From NCBI GenBank assembly GCA_903893815.1, contig CAITNS010000040.1:1-64000 (forward strand): a stretch of DNA of 64,000 nucleotides. The letters are read 5' to 3'. This document shows positions 53,185 to 62,900 of this stretch, one piece after another; the stretch's first letter is position 1, and each line of letters begins with the position of its first letter. This DNA comes from an uncultured Bacteroidota bacterium. Its GTDB lineage: Bacteria; Bacteroidota; Bacteroidia; B-17B0; Aurantibacillaceae. The notes below the pieces were generated by a model. It did not search any database, was not told the DNA's origin, and worked only from the letters and a program-made list of their open reading frames with translations. A program made the position numbers and the translations under genes.

Positions 53185-54101
53185 ATGACTTCACTCTCGC
53201 TATAACTAGGTGCGTTGTTAGTTGTTTTTAATAATTTAGAAATATATTGAGCCAAAATTCCGATGCAAAAAATAATTAAACCTGTAGAAAACAAAATGCT
53301 AACTATTAGAGATGCATAACCATCATAAGAAATTTTGTAAAATATTTTTTTTATTAAAAAGTAAGTGCCAATTCCAAAATTTATAGTTGCTAAAGCCATT
53401 CCTATATTAGTTACTATCTTCAAGGGATATGTAGATGAAAACATAATTAAATTAGTAGTAAGCGAAAATAAACTAGCAATATTATATCGCCTTTTATCAA
53501 TGAACTCTTTATTAGATTCTGTATTTACAAAATCAATATTACTTGTGTACCATAAACACAACTCGTCTATAAATACAAAATGTTTATGGTTATCGGATAA
53601 TTTTTTTGCGAGAGAATATTTTAGCAATCTAAAACTACTGCCTTTACCTTTTTTACTTCCTTCAACTTTTGAGATTAGTTTATAAAAATTAGTTAAAATT
53701 CTCCTTAAAAAGGATTGGTTTAATTTTCTGTAAACGCCATATACTAAATCGGCATTTGACTTTTGTTGGGATAAAATTAATTTCTCTACTTCATTCGGAT
53801 GTGCTTCCATATCGTCATCCAATGTTACAACAAATTTACCTTTGGCATGTTTGAATCCGCACATTGTTGCAGCATGCTGACCAAAATTTTTACTAAAATT
53901 TATAATTGTAATACAAGCATTTGTTTTTTTAATCTCTTTTAAAATATCCCAACTTCTATCAATACTTGAATCATTTACATAAATAATTTCATAGGAATAT
54001 TGCTTTGATTCAAAGAAATGACAGATGCTTTTATTTAAAACATCCAAAGAACCCTCTGCGTTATATACAGGAACTACTATACTATAATCTACAATGCTCA
54101 T
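53178..54101 (-). CDS. GT2 polyprenyl-phosphate glycosyltransferase-like protein
   Basis: This is a GT-A fold family 2 glycosyltransferase: VVPVYNAEGSLD at residues 9-20, DDD at 95-97, and NFSKNFGQHAATMCG, as in ArnC, GtrB and dolichol-phosphate mannosyltransferase-like enzymes. Two C-terminal membrane helices (about 240-255 and 265-290) fit a prenyl-phosphate acceptor. It would load a sugar onto a polyprenyl phosphate lipid. It overlaps the SDR gene by 4 bases. Confidence 0.9.
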   Translation of the reverse strand: MSIVDYSIVVPVYNAEGSLDVLNKSICHFFESKQYSYEIIYVNDSSIDRSWDILKEIKKTNACITIINFSKNFGQHAATMCGFKHAKGKFVVTLDDDMEAHPNEVEKLILSQQKSNADLVYGVYRKLNQSFLRRILTNFYKLISKVEGSKKGKGSSFRLLKYSLAKKLSDNHKHFVFIDELCLWYTSNIDFVNTESNKEFIDKRRYNIASLFSLTTNLIMFSSTYPLKIVTNIGMALATINFGIGTYFLIKKIFYKISYDGYASLIVSILFSTGLIIFCIGILAQYISKLLKTTNNAPSYSESEVIC

Positions 54102-54850
54102 TTTACTTTACCGTTCAATAATAAGCCACCATCCATTTTTAACTCACTACCCGTAATCCACTTTGTGTCTTTACTTAAAAAAAAGCAAGCCGCATCTGCA
54201 ACATCTTTTGGTTCTCCAAAACCTAATGGATGCAATTTCTCATATTCATTAAATCTATCTTCACCGGTTGCCTCTTTTGTCTCTTCCAACATTTTTGTAT
54301 AAACCATTGCAGGCATAAGCACGTTTGATCTCATTTTTTTGGGAGCAATCTCAATTGCCAGTGCCCTACTAAAGGCTTCAAGAGCTGCTTTAGAACTCAC
54401 ATAAGTAGAGCCTCCAAAATAAGGGTGTTGTGAAGAAATTGAAGATATGAAAACAAAAGAAGCTCCTTCATTAGCTTTATTTGTTTGTAGTAATTCTGCT
54501 GTCAATAAAACAGGGGCGTTATAATTAATATCAAAAATTTCTTTGATATGCTCTATTTTCAAAAATTTAACAGGACGAGGATAAGTGATTCCTGCACAAT
54601 GAACCACACCATCAACTTTATTTATTTTAGAAACTATTTTTTTTATTTCTTCTGGATTTCTCAAATCACAAACTAAAATATCTATAATTCCTGAACACAG
54701 AGACGCCGTTTCTTTTAAAGCAATCTCATTTCGTCCAACTAGGATGCAATGTGCTCCAATACTTGATGCCTCGATAGCACAAGCTCTTCCAATACCAGAT
54801 GAGGCTCCTGTAATTAAAATAGTTTGATTATTTAAACTAAATTTATTCAA
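54098..54850 (-). CDS. Short-chain dehydrogenase/reductase
   Basis: This classical SDR of 250 residues has the NAD(P)-binding TGASSGIG at 14-21, an NxxG-like HCAGI, and the catalytic Ser-Tyr-Lys (S137, Y150, K154 in SSQHPYFGGSTYVSSK). It could be FabG-like, reducing a beta-ketoacyl-ACP made by the KASIII enzymes next door, or a sugar reductase. It overlaps KASIII-2 by 8 bases. Confidence 0.9.
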   Translation of the reverse strand: MNKFSLNNQTILITGASSGIGRACAIEASSIGAHCILVGRNEIALKETASLCSGIIDILVCDLRNPEEIKKIVSKINKVDGVVHCAGITYPRPVKFLKIEHIKEIFDINYNAPVLLTAELLQTNKANEGASFVFISSISSQHPYFGGSTYVSSKAALEAFSRALAIEIAPKKMRSNVLMPAMVYTKMLEETKEATGEDRFNEYEKLHPLGFGEPKDVADAACFFLSKDTKWITGSELKMDGGLLLNGKVK

Positions 54851-55898
54851 TTTCTATGATTTCTGTACAAGTTATTTTATTTGTAGAAAGTATGGTATTA
54901 CCCCATGAATAGCCAACGCCAAAGCCACTTAACAATAAATGTAAGGATTTATTCTCTAAATCTTCTTTAATTTTATAAATCATTGTTAATGGTATGGAAG
55001 CGGAACTAGTATTGCCGAATTTTTGAATGGAATATGGCACTTTTTCAGGCTCAACTCTACATTTTTTCCTCACACATTCATTAATTAGTTTATTAGCTTG
55101 ATGAAATACAAAATAATCAATTCTTGCTTTATCAATTTTGCTTTCTTTAAAAATATCTTCAATACTGGCGGCAACTTCTTTTAGCGCAAAATTAAATACT
55201 TCAATCCCATCTAACACTAAATTTTTTCCAGAACGATAAATTCCTTCTTCTATTTTATGTTCTATAAAAGATTTCTCAGTAAATTGATTTCTTGCTCCAC
55301 CATCTTCAACGATAATTGATTTATAGCCACTGCCATCTGTAAAGATATTAAAATACATGGGAGCTGCTGTCTCATCAAACTCTAAAGCTGTTGCAGCTCC
55401 TGCATCTCCAAATAATGGATACGTGCTTTTATCTCTAAAATTAGTAGATAAGGTTGATGTATCTCCTGTTAAAAGAATACCTCGTTTCAAATTCCCAGAA
55501 GACATTAAGTTTGCAATAACGTATAACCCATAGTTATATCCACTACAACCTAAATTAATATCAAAAGCTACAATTCCTTTTTTAAAATTTAACTTATGTT
55601 GTAATATGGCAGAAGTTGCTGGAAGATAATAATCTGGTGACTGTGAAACAAATATCAAAACATCTATACTTTGACTATCCCAATTTAATTTCTTTAAAAG
55701 TTCATTGGTAGCTTTTTCACAAAAATCAGATGTTACAAGATTTGGATTTGATACCCTTCGCTCTTCAGTTCCTGTATTCTTGATAAACATCTTTCGTTCA
55801 TCTTCCGTTAACCAATCATAATCCATAGTTTTAACTATTTGTTTTGGAACACAAACAGATAAGCCTTTTAATGATATGTGGTTGATAACGCTATACAC
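54843..55898 (-). CDS. KASIII-family protein 2
   Basis: This 3-oxoacyl-ACP synthase III-like enzyme of 351 residues has the complete triad: C118 in INLGCSGYNYGL, H266 in YFVFHQANK and N296 in FGNTSSASIPL. It can therefore be a real condensing enzyme. In some pathways (CloN2, PqsD, CerJ) KASIII relatives instead move acyl groups from carrier to acceptor. It overlaps the ACP gene by 8 bases. Confidence 0.93.
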   Translation of the reverse strand: MYSVINHISLKGLSVCVPKQIVKTMDYDWLTEDERKMFIKNTGTEERRVSNPNLVTSDFCEKATNELLKKLNWDSQSIDVLIFVSQSPDYYLPATSAILQHKLNFKKGIVAFDINLGCSGYNYGLYVIANLMSSGNLKRGILLTGDTSTLSTNFRDKSTYPLFGDAGAATALEFDETAAPMYFNIFTDGSGYKSIIVEDGGARNQFTEKSFIEHKIEEGIYRSGKNLVLDGIEVFNFALKEVAASIEDIFKESKIDKARIDYFVFHQANKLINECVRKKCRVEPEKVPYSIQKFGNTSSASIPLTMIYKIKEDLENKSLHLLLSGFGVGYSWGNTILSTNKITCTEIIEIE

Positions 55899-56124
55899 TT
55901 TTTGATTTAACTAAGTTATATAATTCTCTAATTGTAGATGTTTCTTTTAATTCTTTTGAATTTAAAATAATATTAAAGTTGAAATCAATAAATGCAATAA
56001 TAATTAACGCATACATTGAACTCCAATTTTTCAAATCACGATAAACGGTGTCGGGATTAAGTGTTCCAACTTCCACTTCTTCTAATTCTTTTTCAAGATT
56101 AAGGGTAAATTCTTCTAATGTCAT
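55891..56124 (-). CDS. Acyl carrier protein
   Basis: The 77-residue carrier protein has a phosphopantetheine Ser at position 36 in KNWSSMYAL. The usual Asp before the Ser is replaced by Ser (SSM instead of DSM or DSL). It is located between two KASIII genes and is the second carrier protein of the island. It is not similar to the peptidyl carrier at 46354. Comparable small ACPs occur in glycan decoration clusters. Confidence 0.85.
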   Translation of the reverse strand: MTLEEFTLNLEKELEEVEVGTLNPDTVYRDLKNWSSMYALIIIAFIDFNFNIILNSKELKETSTIRELYNLVKSKSV

Positions 56125-56140
56125 CTTTATACTAATTAAT

Positions 56141-57133
56141 TTATGTTTTAATAATTGTTCCAGCCCAACTATAACCTACTCCAAAACCTGCTAACAAAAC
56201 AATCATTCCATGTTTTAATTTTCCTTGGGCTTGAGCATCACTTAACGCTAATGGAATACTTGTAGACGATGTGTTGCCATGCTGTTCAATATTAATAAAA
56301 AATTTACTTTCTGGTATGTTTATTTTTTTACGTAAAACATCTAACAAAAATCGGCTTGGTTGATGAAAAATAAACAAATCAATTTGGTCTAAAGTTAAAT
56401 CATTTTTTTTAAGCGTATCGGTAATTAATTGAGGTACTATTTTCAAACCAAAATTAAACACTTTCATTCCATCCATTTCCAGTTTTCCATGCGGTAAAAT
56501 TCCACAAGCATCTATATTTCCGTCTATCGGAGGGCGGTATCCACTTTTAGAAACAAAAACATCCAAACTGCCACCTCCATCAGTACCAAAAACAAATTCT
56601 CCAATGCTCCTACTATTTTTTTGTGTAATTAAAGTTGCTGATGCTGCGTCGCTAAAAATACTCTTTAATTCCAAATTATTTTCGGTAATCGTTTTTGTTA
56701 AAGTATCAGATGTAATAAACAATATGTTTTTTGCAATACCTGAACTAATAAAACTTTTAGCCATCGCTAAACCATATACATATCCACTACAGCCATAAGG
56801 CAAATCAATACATGCCGTTGATTTACTCAAACCTATTTTATCCTGCATTATACAACTGGTTGAGGGAGCAGAATAATCAAAACAAGTTGAGCAAAATATT
56901 AAAAAATCAATATCATCTTTACTAATGTCGCTTTCTTTCAATAATCTTTGTGCAGCTTGAATCCCCATGTCTGAGGCTAATTCATCCTCACCTGAAATAT
57001 GACGTTGATTAACTCCTACTGTTTTAAAAATTTGTTCGGGTTGCACATTAAAAACCCTTGCCAAATCTTCATTTGTTAGATTTTTTTTTGGCAAATAAGT
57101 AACAATATTATTTAACAGTGAAGAATTATGCAT
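56141..57133 (-). CDS. KASIII-family protein 1
   Basis: This KASIII-like protein of 330 residues has triad residues C115 (LPYGCSGYVYGL), H257 (LFIFHQPSR) and N287 (HGNTSSTSIPL). It is the first gene of the minus-strand block KASIII-ACP-KASIII-SDR-GT2-GNAT and is spaced 16 bases from the ACP. Its paralogue is clearly diverged, so the two probably have different acyl substrates. It is intact. Confidence 0.93.
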   Translation of the reverse strand: MHNSSLLNNIVTYLPKKNLTNEDLARVFNVQPEQIFKTVGVNQRHISGEDELASDMGIQAAQRLLKESDISKDDIDFLIFCSTCFDYSAPSTSCIMQDKIGLSKSTACIDLPYGCSGYVYGLAMAKSFISSGIAKNILFITSDTLTKTITENNLELKSIFSDAASATLITQKNSRSIGEFVFGTDGGGSLDVFVSKSGYRPPIDGNIDACGILPHGKLEMDGMKVFNFGLKIVPQLITDTLKKNDLTLDQIDLFIFHQPSRFLLDVLRKKINIPESKFFINIEQHGNTSSTSIPLALSDAQAQGKLKHGMIVLLAGFGVGYSWAGTIIKT

Positions 57134-57207
57134 TTCGTAAATTTAAGAAATTCAATAATAGAAAACTTATTTTTAAAAAATATTATATAATAGGTACTTT
57201 ACTCAAT

Positions 57208-57246
57208 AAAACCCCAACTTAAATAACTAGTGGGGCGGTTTTTTTG
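57208..57246. terminator. Inverted repeat, possible bidirectional terminator
   Basis: CCCCA-ACT (57212-57219) pairs with AGTGGGG (57229-57235), one base bulged. A T-run follows on the plus strand, and a weaker T-rich run on the minus strand. It lies upstream of both flanking genes (divergent), so its role is unclear; its T-run includes the TTTG of the next promoter. Confidence 0.4.
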
Positions 57247-57273
57247 CATTATAAATAAAAATGTATAAATTTG
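57243..57273 (+). promoter_or_regulatory. Promoter TTTG-N19-TAAATTTG
   Basis: TTTG (57243-57246) and TAAATTTG (57266-57273) are 19 bases apart, an exact consensus match, 28 bases before the ATG of the small secreted protein. Confidence 0.75.
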
Positions 57274-57301
57274 TTATAATTAAAAACTTAAACTCTTTAT
57301 T

Positions 57302-57688
57302 ATGAAAAAAATACTAGCAATTACAATCTTCTATTTCATGTGTTCATCTTTTAATTTATTTTCCCAATCAAATCTTGTTTGGACGATTAATGATAAAATG
57401 GAAAATGGTTTTTTTAAAACAACTACCATTTTTAACTCATCATTTTCAGGATTTAATTCTAATTCGGATGCAGTTAAATTTATCCAAACTTTAAAAGGAA
57501 ATCCAGAAATAGCTTCTTGCGATGTAATTTCATCAAACAATACCTCTTGTATTGTGAAATTTGTAATGAAAAGAACTCACGATAAAGCCTACTATATTAA
57601 TTTCTCTTCAAAACACGGAATATCCTCTCTTATTGTTAATGGTACTCGAAAATCATTAGAAGAATTAAAACAAGGCACTAAAAAATAA
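57302..57688 (+). CDS. Small secreted protein of unknown function
   Basis: The 128-residue protein has an N-terminal signal peptide (MKKILAITIFYFMCSSFNLFSQ) and a compact mature domain with two cysteines (ASCDVISSNNTSCIV). A DUF4286-like or heavy-metal-associated-like fold is possible from the FIQTLKGNPEIASCDVIS pattern but is not certain. It has its own promoter and terminator, so it is a single-gene unit beside the island. Confidence 0.65.
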   Translation: MKKILAITIFYFMCSSFNLFSQSNLVWTINDKMENGFFKTTTIFNSSFSGFNSNSDAVKFIQTLKGNPEIASCDVISSNNTSCIVKFVMKRTHDKAYYINFSSKHGISSLIVNGTRKSLEELKQGTKK

Positions 57689-57707
57689 TTTTATTTGATT
57701 ACATATT

Positions 57708-57734
57708 AAAAGCGCCAATAGGCGCTTTTTTTTA
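57708..57734 (+). terminator. Intrinsic terminator
   Basis: AAAAGCGCC pairs with GGCGCTTTT around a 4-nt AATA loop and is followed by a run of T. Confidence 0.92.
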
Positions 57735-57773
57735 TAAATTTACTTTTTTAACATAAACATTGAATCCTATATT

Positions 57774-59714
57774 ATGCATTTTTTAACTTCAGAAAACAAA
57801 AAAATATTCATCTTATTTTTTTGTCTTTGTTTTCTGTTTTACGGAAATACTCTAAGAAATAAATATGCATTAGATGATGACTACGTTACGGTAACAAATT
57901 TTCCAATAAAAGGAAAAGAATATGTTCCAAATCACGCATTAGTTTCAAAAGGCTTTAGTGGCATTATTAAAATTTGGAAAAGCCGATATGCTCACGATAG
58001 CGAGGGTTCATTTGATTATAGACCATTTACCACAACGACGTTTGCTATCGAATATGCCATATTTGGTCAAAATCCATTTGTAAGTCATCTTATTAATTTA
58101 CTGTTATATTTTGCCTGCACATGGCTAGTTTTTTGCGTTTTTTTAAAATTATTGAATCCTCATGAATATGGATTTTCTGTATCCTTCTTATGTGCACTCA
58201 TTTTTTTAATCCATCCCATTCATACTGAATTAGTAAATAATTTGAAGTGCAGGGATGAATTATTAGCATTTTCACTTTCATTAATAGCAATATGGTTTAG
58301 CCTTAAATCGTATGAAAAACCAACATTAAAAAATATTCTTTTAATACTGTTTTTCCTATCACTAGCAATTTTCTCTAAGCGAACAGCAGTATTAACTTTT
58401 GCGATTATACCATTATGTATTTTATTTTTCAGAAAAGTAAAGGTAAAGCATGTTACTATTTTAAGTTCGTTACTTATTTTTACTGGAATTATATCGTCAT
58501 TTATCAAGGCAAATATTGTTTCAGAGAAAACAATACGCCATTTTTATCATTTCGAAAATCCTTTATATACAGAAAGTATTTCCTTTATACACAGACTTAT
58601 TATTGGCATAAAAACTTTTGGATTTTACGTAGAGTTTTCTCTTTTCCCATATCCATTTAGGTTTTACTATGGCACCAATACCTTTGATTTGAGTTCAGGT
58701 ATTAATCTTTATTTTTTAATCGCCATTACATTTTTAGCAGTAATAGGATTTTACATTTACAAAACAAAAAATAAATTGTTGCTATTTGCCACTTTACTTT
58801 TTTGCGGATGCATTGCACCTTTTACAAATATCAGCACACCTGCTCCAGGTATTTTAGGCGAGCGATTTGCTTATTTTTCAACCATGGGATTTTGTTTAAT
58901 GATTGCAATTATTATAGTTAATTACGCAAAAAACATCAACTTTAAATCAGTATCACAATTTTTCTCTAAACCATTAATTTATCTATTGCCACTAATGCTA
59001 ATTTGTATGGCATATACCTGGAACAGAAATGCAAATTGGAATTCGAAATTAACGCTATTTGAAAATGACATGAAGCATTTAGAGAAATCATCTAAAGCAA
59101 ATAGTTTGTTAGCCAATGAATACTTTGAAATGTTACGATCTACTAACAAAAAATATTCGGATCAAGTTCTTATTCAAAAATGTATAAAACATTATAATGG
59201 AGCCATTACAAACGACTCAAGTTTTTTCTCCGCCTATAACAATGCTGGCGTTATATATTATTCCTATTTAAATGATTTTAAAACTGCTAAAAAATATTTC
59301 AGATTAGCAATTAGACATAGACCTTTATATGCGCAAGCTTATGAAAATTTAGGAAACTGCTATAAACAAGAAAAGAATATTTCAAAAACACTTGAATGTT
59401 ATAAAAAATCAATTAAAATTAATCCGAAACAATACACAGCGTATATGTCAATTATTAATTTATTTTTTGAGGAAAAAGAATACGACAAAACTATAAAGGT
59501 AATTAATATCGCCTACTCCTCCTTCCCAGATAATTATGAATTAACAGCGCAAGAGGCTAACTGTTATTTAATGAAGGGTGACACCATTGATGCTATTGAA
59601 AAATATGAGGAAGCTTATGGATTAAATCCTAATCAAAATTTAGCTCAGTTTTTGGCCCAGAAATTTAAAGAAACTGGCAATAATTCTAAGTTTGAGCAAT
59701 ACAAAAACAAGTAA
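57774..59714 (+). CDS. TMTC-like GT-C membrane protein with C-terminal TPR
   Basis: The 646-residue protein has about 10 membrane helices in the first 420 residues. LDDDYVTVTNFP in the first loop and FDYRPFTTTTFAIEYAIFG fit DUF1736/TMTC O-mannosyltransferase-like GT-C enzymes. TPR repeats run from about 460 to the end (YNNAGVIYYSYLNDFKTAKKYFRLAIRHRPLYAQAYENLGNCYKQ, then TLECYKKSIKINPKQ). GT-C enzymes use a polyprenyl-phosphate sugar as donor, and the ArnC/GtrB-like gene in the island could provide one. That link is inferred. Confidence 0.85.
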   Translation: MHFLTSENKKIFILFFCLCFLFYGNTLRNKYALDDDYVTVTNFPIKGKEYVPNHALVSKGFSGIIKIWKSRYAHDSEGSFDYRPFTTTTFAIEYAIFGQNPFVSHLINLLLYFACTWLVFCVFLKLLNPHEYGFSVSFLCALIFLIHPIHTELVNNLKCRDELLAFSLSLIAIWFSLKSYEKPTLKNILLILFFLSLAIFSKRTAVLTFAIIPLCILFFRKVKVKHVTILSSLLIFTGIISSFIKANIVSEKTIRHFYHFENPLYTESISFIHRLIIGIKTFGFYVEFSLFPYPFRFYYGTNTFDLSSGINLYFLIAITFLAVIGFYIYKTKNKLLLFATLLFCGCIAPFTNISTPAPGILGERFAYFSTMGFCLMIAIIIVNYAKNINFKSVSQFFSKPLIYLLPLMLICMAYTWNRNANWNSKLTLFENDMKHLEKSSKANSLLANEYFEMLRSTNKKYSDQVLIQKCIKHYNGAITNDSSFFSAYNNAGVIYYSYLNDFKTAKKYFRLAIRHRPLYAQAYENLGNCYKQEKNISKTLECYKKSIKINPKQYTAYMSIINLFFEEKEYDKTIKVINIAYSSFPDNYELTAQEANCYLMKGDTIDAIEKYEEAYGLNPNQNLAQFLAQKFKETGNNSKFEQYKNK

Positions 59715-59932
59715 TAGTTCACACATTAAATTAATATTAAATTAATATTAATTACTGTACTTTAAACTATTTTCGAAAAACATCTTAATCATCTAAAGGT
59801 ATAATTCACTCATTGTTATAATACCTTCAATCACTCGTCGTGCATTTTTTTTTAAATGCTAGTACTTTGGAGGGGTGTATTTTTTAATATCCAGAATTAA
59901 TAAAATTTATTTTAAAAAAAGTATCTAAAAAT

Positions 59933-62900
59933 ATGAAACAAATTAACTGTAATTGTAATTCTTTCTTATTATCATTATTACTATTTTTCTTTTGTAGCTC
60001 CCTTTTTTCTCAACAAAACAGATTACCTTCAAAACAAGAGTTGGAAACTAAAATGGCATTGTTAGAATTGTACAGAAGTTCTTCAAATTCTTCAAGTAAA
60101 ACAGGTGTTCCAAGCCATATTATGGTTACTGGGCCTGAGCAAGATTGTGATAATGCTATTCCAGTATGCTCGCAATCCTATACACAAACGTCATCTTATA
60201 CTGGCCACGGCAATATTCAGGAGGTAAATGGTACTTGTTTAAGTACTCAAGAAACCAACTCTGTATGGTACGTATTTACGGTCCAAAACTCCGGAACTTT
60301 TACATTTTTATTGAATACAACTAATGACTATGATTATGCCTTGTATGACATCACTACTATCGGCTGTTCAGGGGTTCCATCCGCTATTCCAATTCGTTGT
60401 AATTTCTCAGCAACATACGGTAGCACTGGTCTTACACTACCTAGTGCTGCAGGAAATCTTTCTTACAATGCTTCGCAAGTACCAACTATGCCTGGAATTA
60501 ACGTAACTGCAGGACAAACCTTTGTTTTAATTGTAGATAATTATTCTTCAAATAGTAATGGCTACACCCTTACCTTTGGTGGTACTGCTCAAATATTTGA
60601 CAATATACCTCCTACTATCACCACATCAAACTTTCCATGTAATGGTAGTTTAGTAAATGTAAATTTTTCGGAACCTGTTTCATGTAGTTCTATTTCTGCA
60701 AATGGTTCTGATTTCACTATCACAGGACCTTTAGGAAATGTGCCTGTAATAAGTGCTTCTGGTAATTTATGCTCAACAGGTGCATCAAACACAAATTTCG
60801 CATCCGTTAATTTTAATAATTCGGGATTGACAACTGGAATATACACTGTAAATGTTGTAGTAGGGACGGATGGTAATACTTTATTAGATAAGTGTGGTAA
60901 TGTCATGTCAGCTGCCAATTCATTTACTTTTGCTTATTTAGCTCCAATAACTGTATCAGCTAGCAGTCCTTCAATATGCGCAGGTTCTTCTTCGACACTA
61001 ACTATTTTAGGGGCTTCTGGTGCGTCGGGAATTAGTTATGTATGGTCTCCAATAACAGCTTCAACAAGTTCTGTAGTTGTAGATCCTAGTGTAAATACTA
61101 CCTATGTAGTAACGGCTTCTTATGGCGGTTGTTCTAACTCCGCTTCAACACCAATAACCATAACATTGCCCCCAGTTGTATCAGTAAATCCGGCAAATGT
61201 ATCGTTGTGTAGTGGCACTACCAATATATTAGCATCTGCAACAAGCGGTGGTTCGCCTTGTTTAAACTGTACATATAACTGGTCGGGTTCTTCAACGCAA
61301 ACAAATTTAGCTGTTCCTAGCTCAACGATTGTTGGTGCTGGTGCCGGCTCTTATAGTGTAACCGTAGTTTCTAATGATGGCTGCGTAGGTAACACGGCTG
61401 TTTCTATTGTATCGATACTTTCTCCAGCAGCTAGCCCTGCATGTAATATTATTTATGCGAGTCCAGCTGGAGGTGGAACTGGTTTAATTCCTTCTTCACC
61501 AACAGATATTCAAACAGCTTTAACTTTAGGCGCTTGTAATAGCGTTGTGATTAAAATGCAAATTGGAGATTATATTATTAATAATCCATTAATCACGGGA
61601 GGTTTTACCACTATTGAGGGTGGTTACAACGTAGTATATACTTTAAAAACCTCGGCAACTGCAACAACAGGTGGATTTCCTCTACAAGGAACACGAATCA
61701 TTCGTTCTGCCACTAATTTAGAGGGTTCTGCTGGAAACTTTCGCTATACAGCATTAAGTGTTGGTGCCGCTTCCTCAAATTTTAAAATTCAAGATATTAG
61801 AATTGAAATGCCAGATAATGCTAGTGGAACTGCAATCAGTAATTATGGTATTTACCTAAATACTGGTTGCTCAAATTACGATATAACTCGTTGTTATATT
61901 TATTCAGGTAACGCTGGTTCTGGAGCTAATGGAACTGCTATAACTACACCAACAGGTACTGCCGGCGGAAATGGTGCAAACGGATCTGCTGGTGATATTG
62001 ATGACCAAGAAGATGCTGGTTCTGGTGGTGGTGGCGGTGGCGGTGGCGGTTCAACTGCTGGTTTAAACGGCTCAAACGGTTCAGGAAATTTTAATTCAGC
62101 AAACAACTGCTCTACAGTGGGTGGAGCTTTTGGAACTGCTGGTTCAACTGGTGGTAATGGAGGAACAGGAGCTTCTGATCCTGATGCATGTGGCTGTTGT
62201 AATAATGGCGGCGGCGGTAATGCCGGTGCAATTTCAATAAATTCACAAAGCGGCGGCGGCGGCGGCGGCGGCGGTAGCGGAGGTTCAGAAAGTAGAGTTG
62301 GTGGAGCTGGCGGTGCTGGCGGAGGCGTATTTAGTCATTTAGGAGCAAATAATACAGGTGGAACTGGTGGCTCTGGGGGAGATCCAGGAGGAAGTGGTTC
62401 GGTAGGAAGCGCTGGAACAAATGGAGCAATTGGCTCAACTGGCACTGTTGGATCTGCTGGTTCGGATGCAACTGGTTTTTGGGCAGTTGGAGGACAAGGC
62501 AGCACTGGAGCTAATGGATTTGGTGGACAAGGCGGCAGAGCTGGCGGCGGCGGCGGCGGTCAAGGTTGTACTTTCTGTATAGACGGGGCTGGATCTGGCG
62601 GCGGCGGCGGCGGCGGAGGTGGTCAAGGTGGATATGGTGGAAACGGAGGTTTTAGCGGCGGATCTACCTTTGGTATATTTATATTTAGTAATGGAGTAAA
62701 TGGTAATATAGTAGATTGTCAAATAATCAACGGTTCGTTTGGAGCTGGAGGAACTGGCGGAAGCGGTTCAGTTGGTGGAAGTGGTGGAAATGGCGGTTTA
62801 GGAAGCCCTTATAATTTAGGAGAAGTTGGGGCAGGTGGAAATGGAGGGAGAGGTGGAAATGGAGGACAAGGCGGAACTGGAGGAGCTGGAAGTGCTGGTA

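Noticed and set aside
57208-57246. Simple terminator for the upstream gene
   Set aside because: The flanking genes are divergent, so nothing ends here on the plus strand. It is listed only as a low-confidence inverted repeat.
61900-62722. Proline-, alanine- and serine-rich frames on the minus strand in the Gly-rich region
   Set aside because: They are mirror images of the GGC/GGT coding repeats of the plus-strand adhesin gene.
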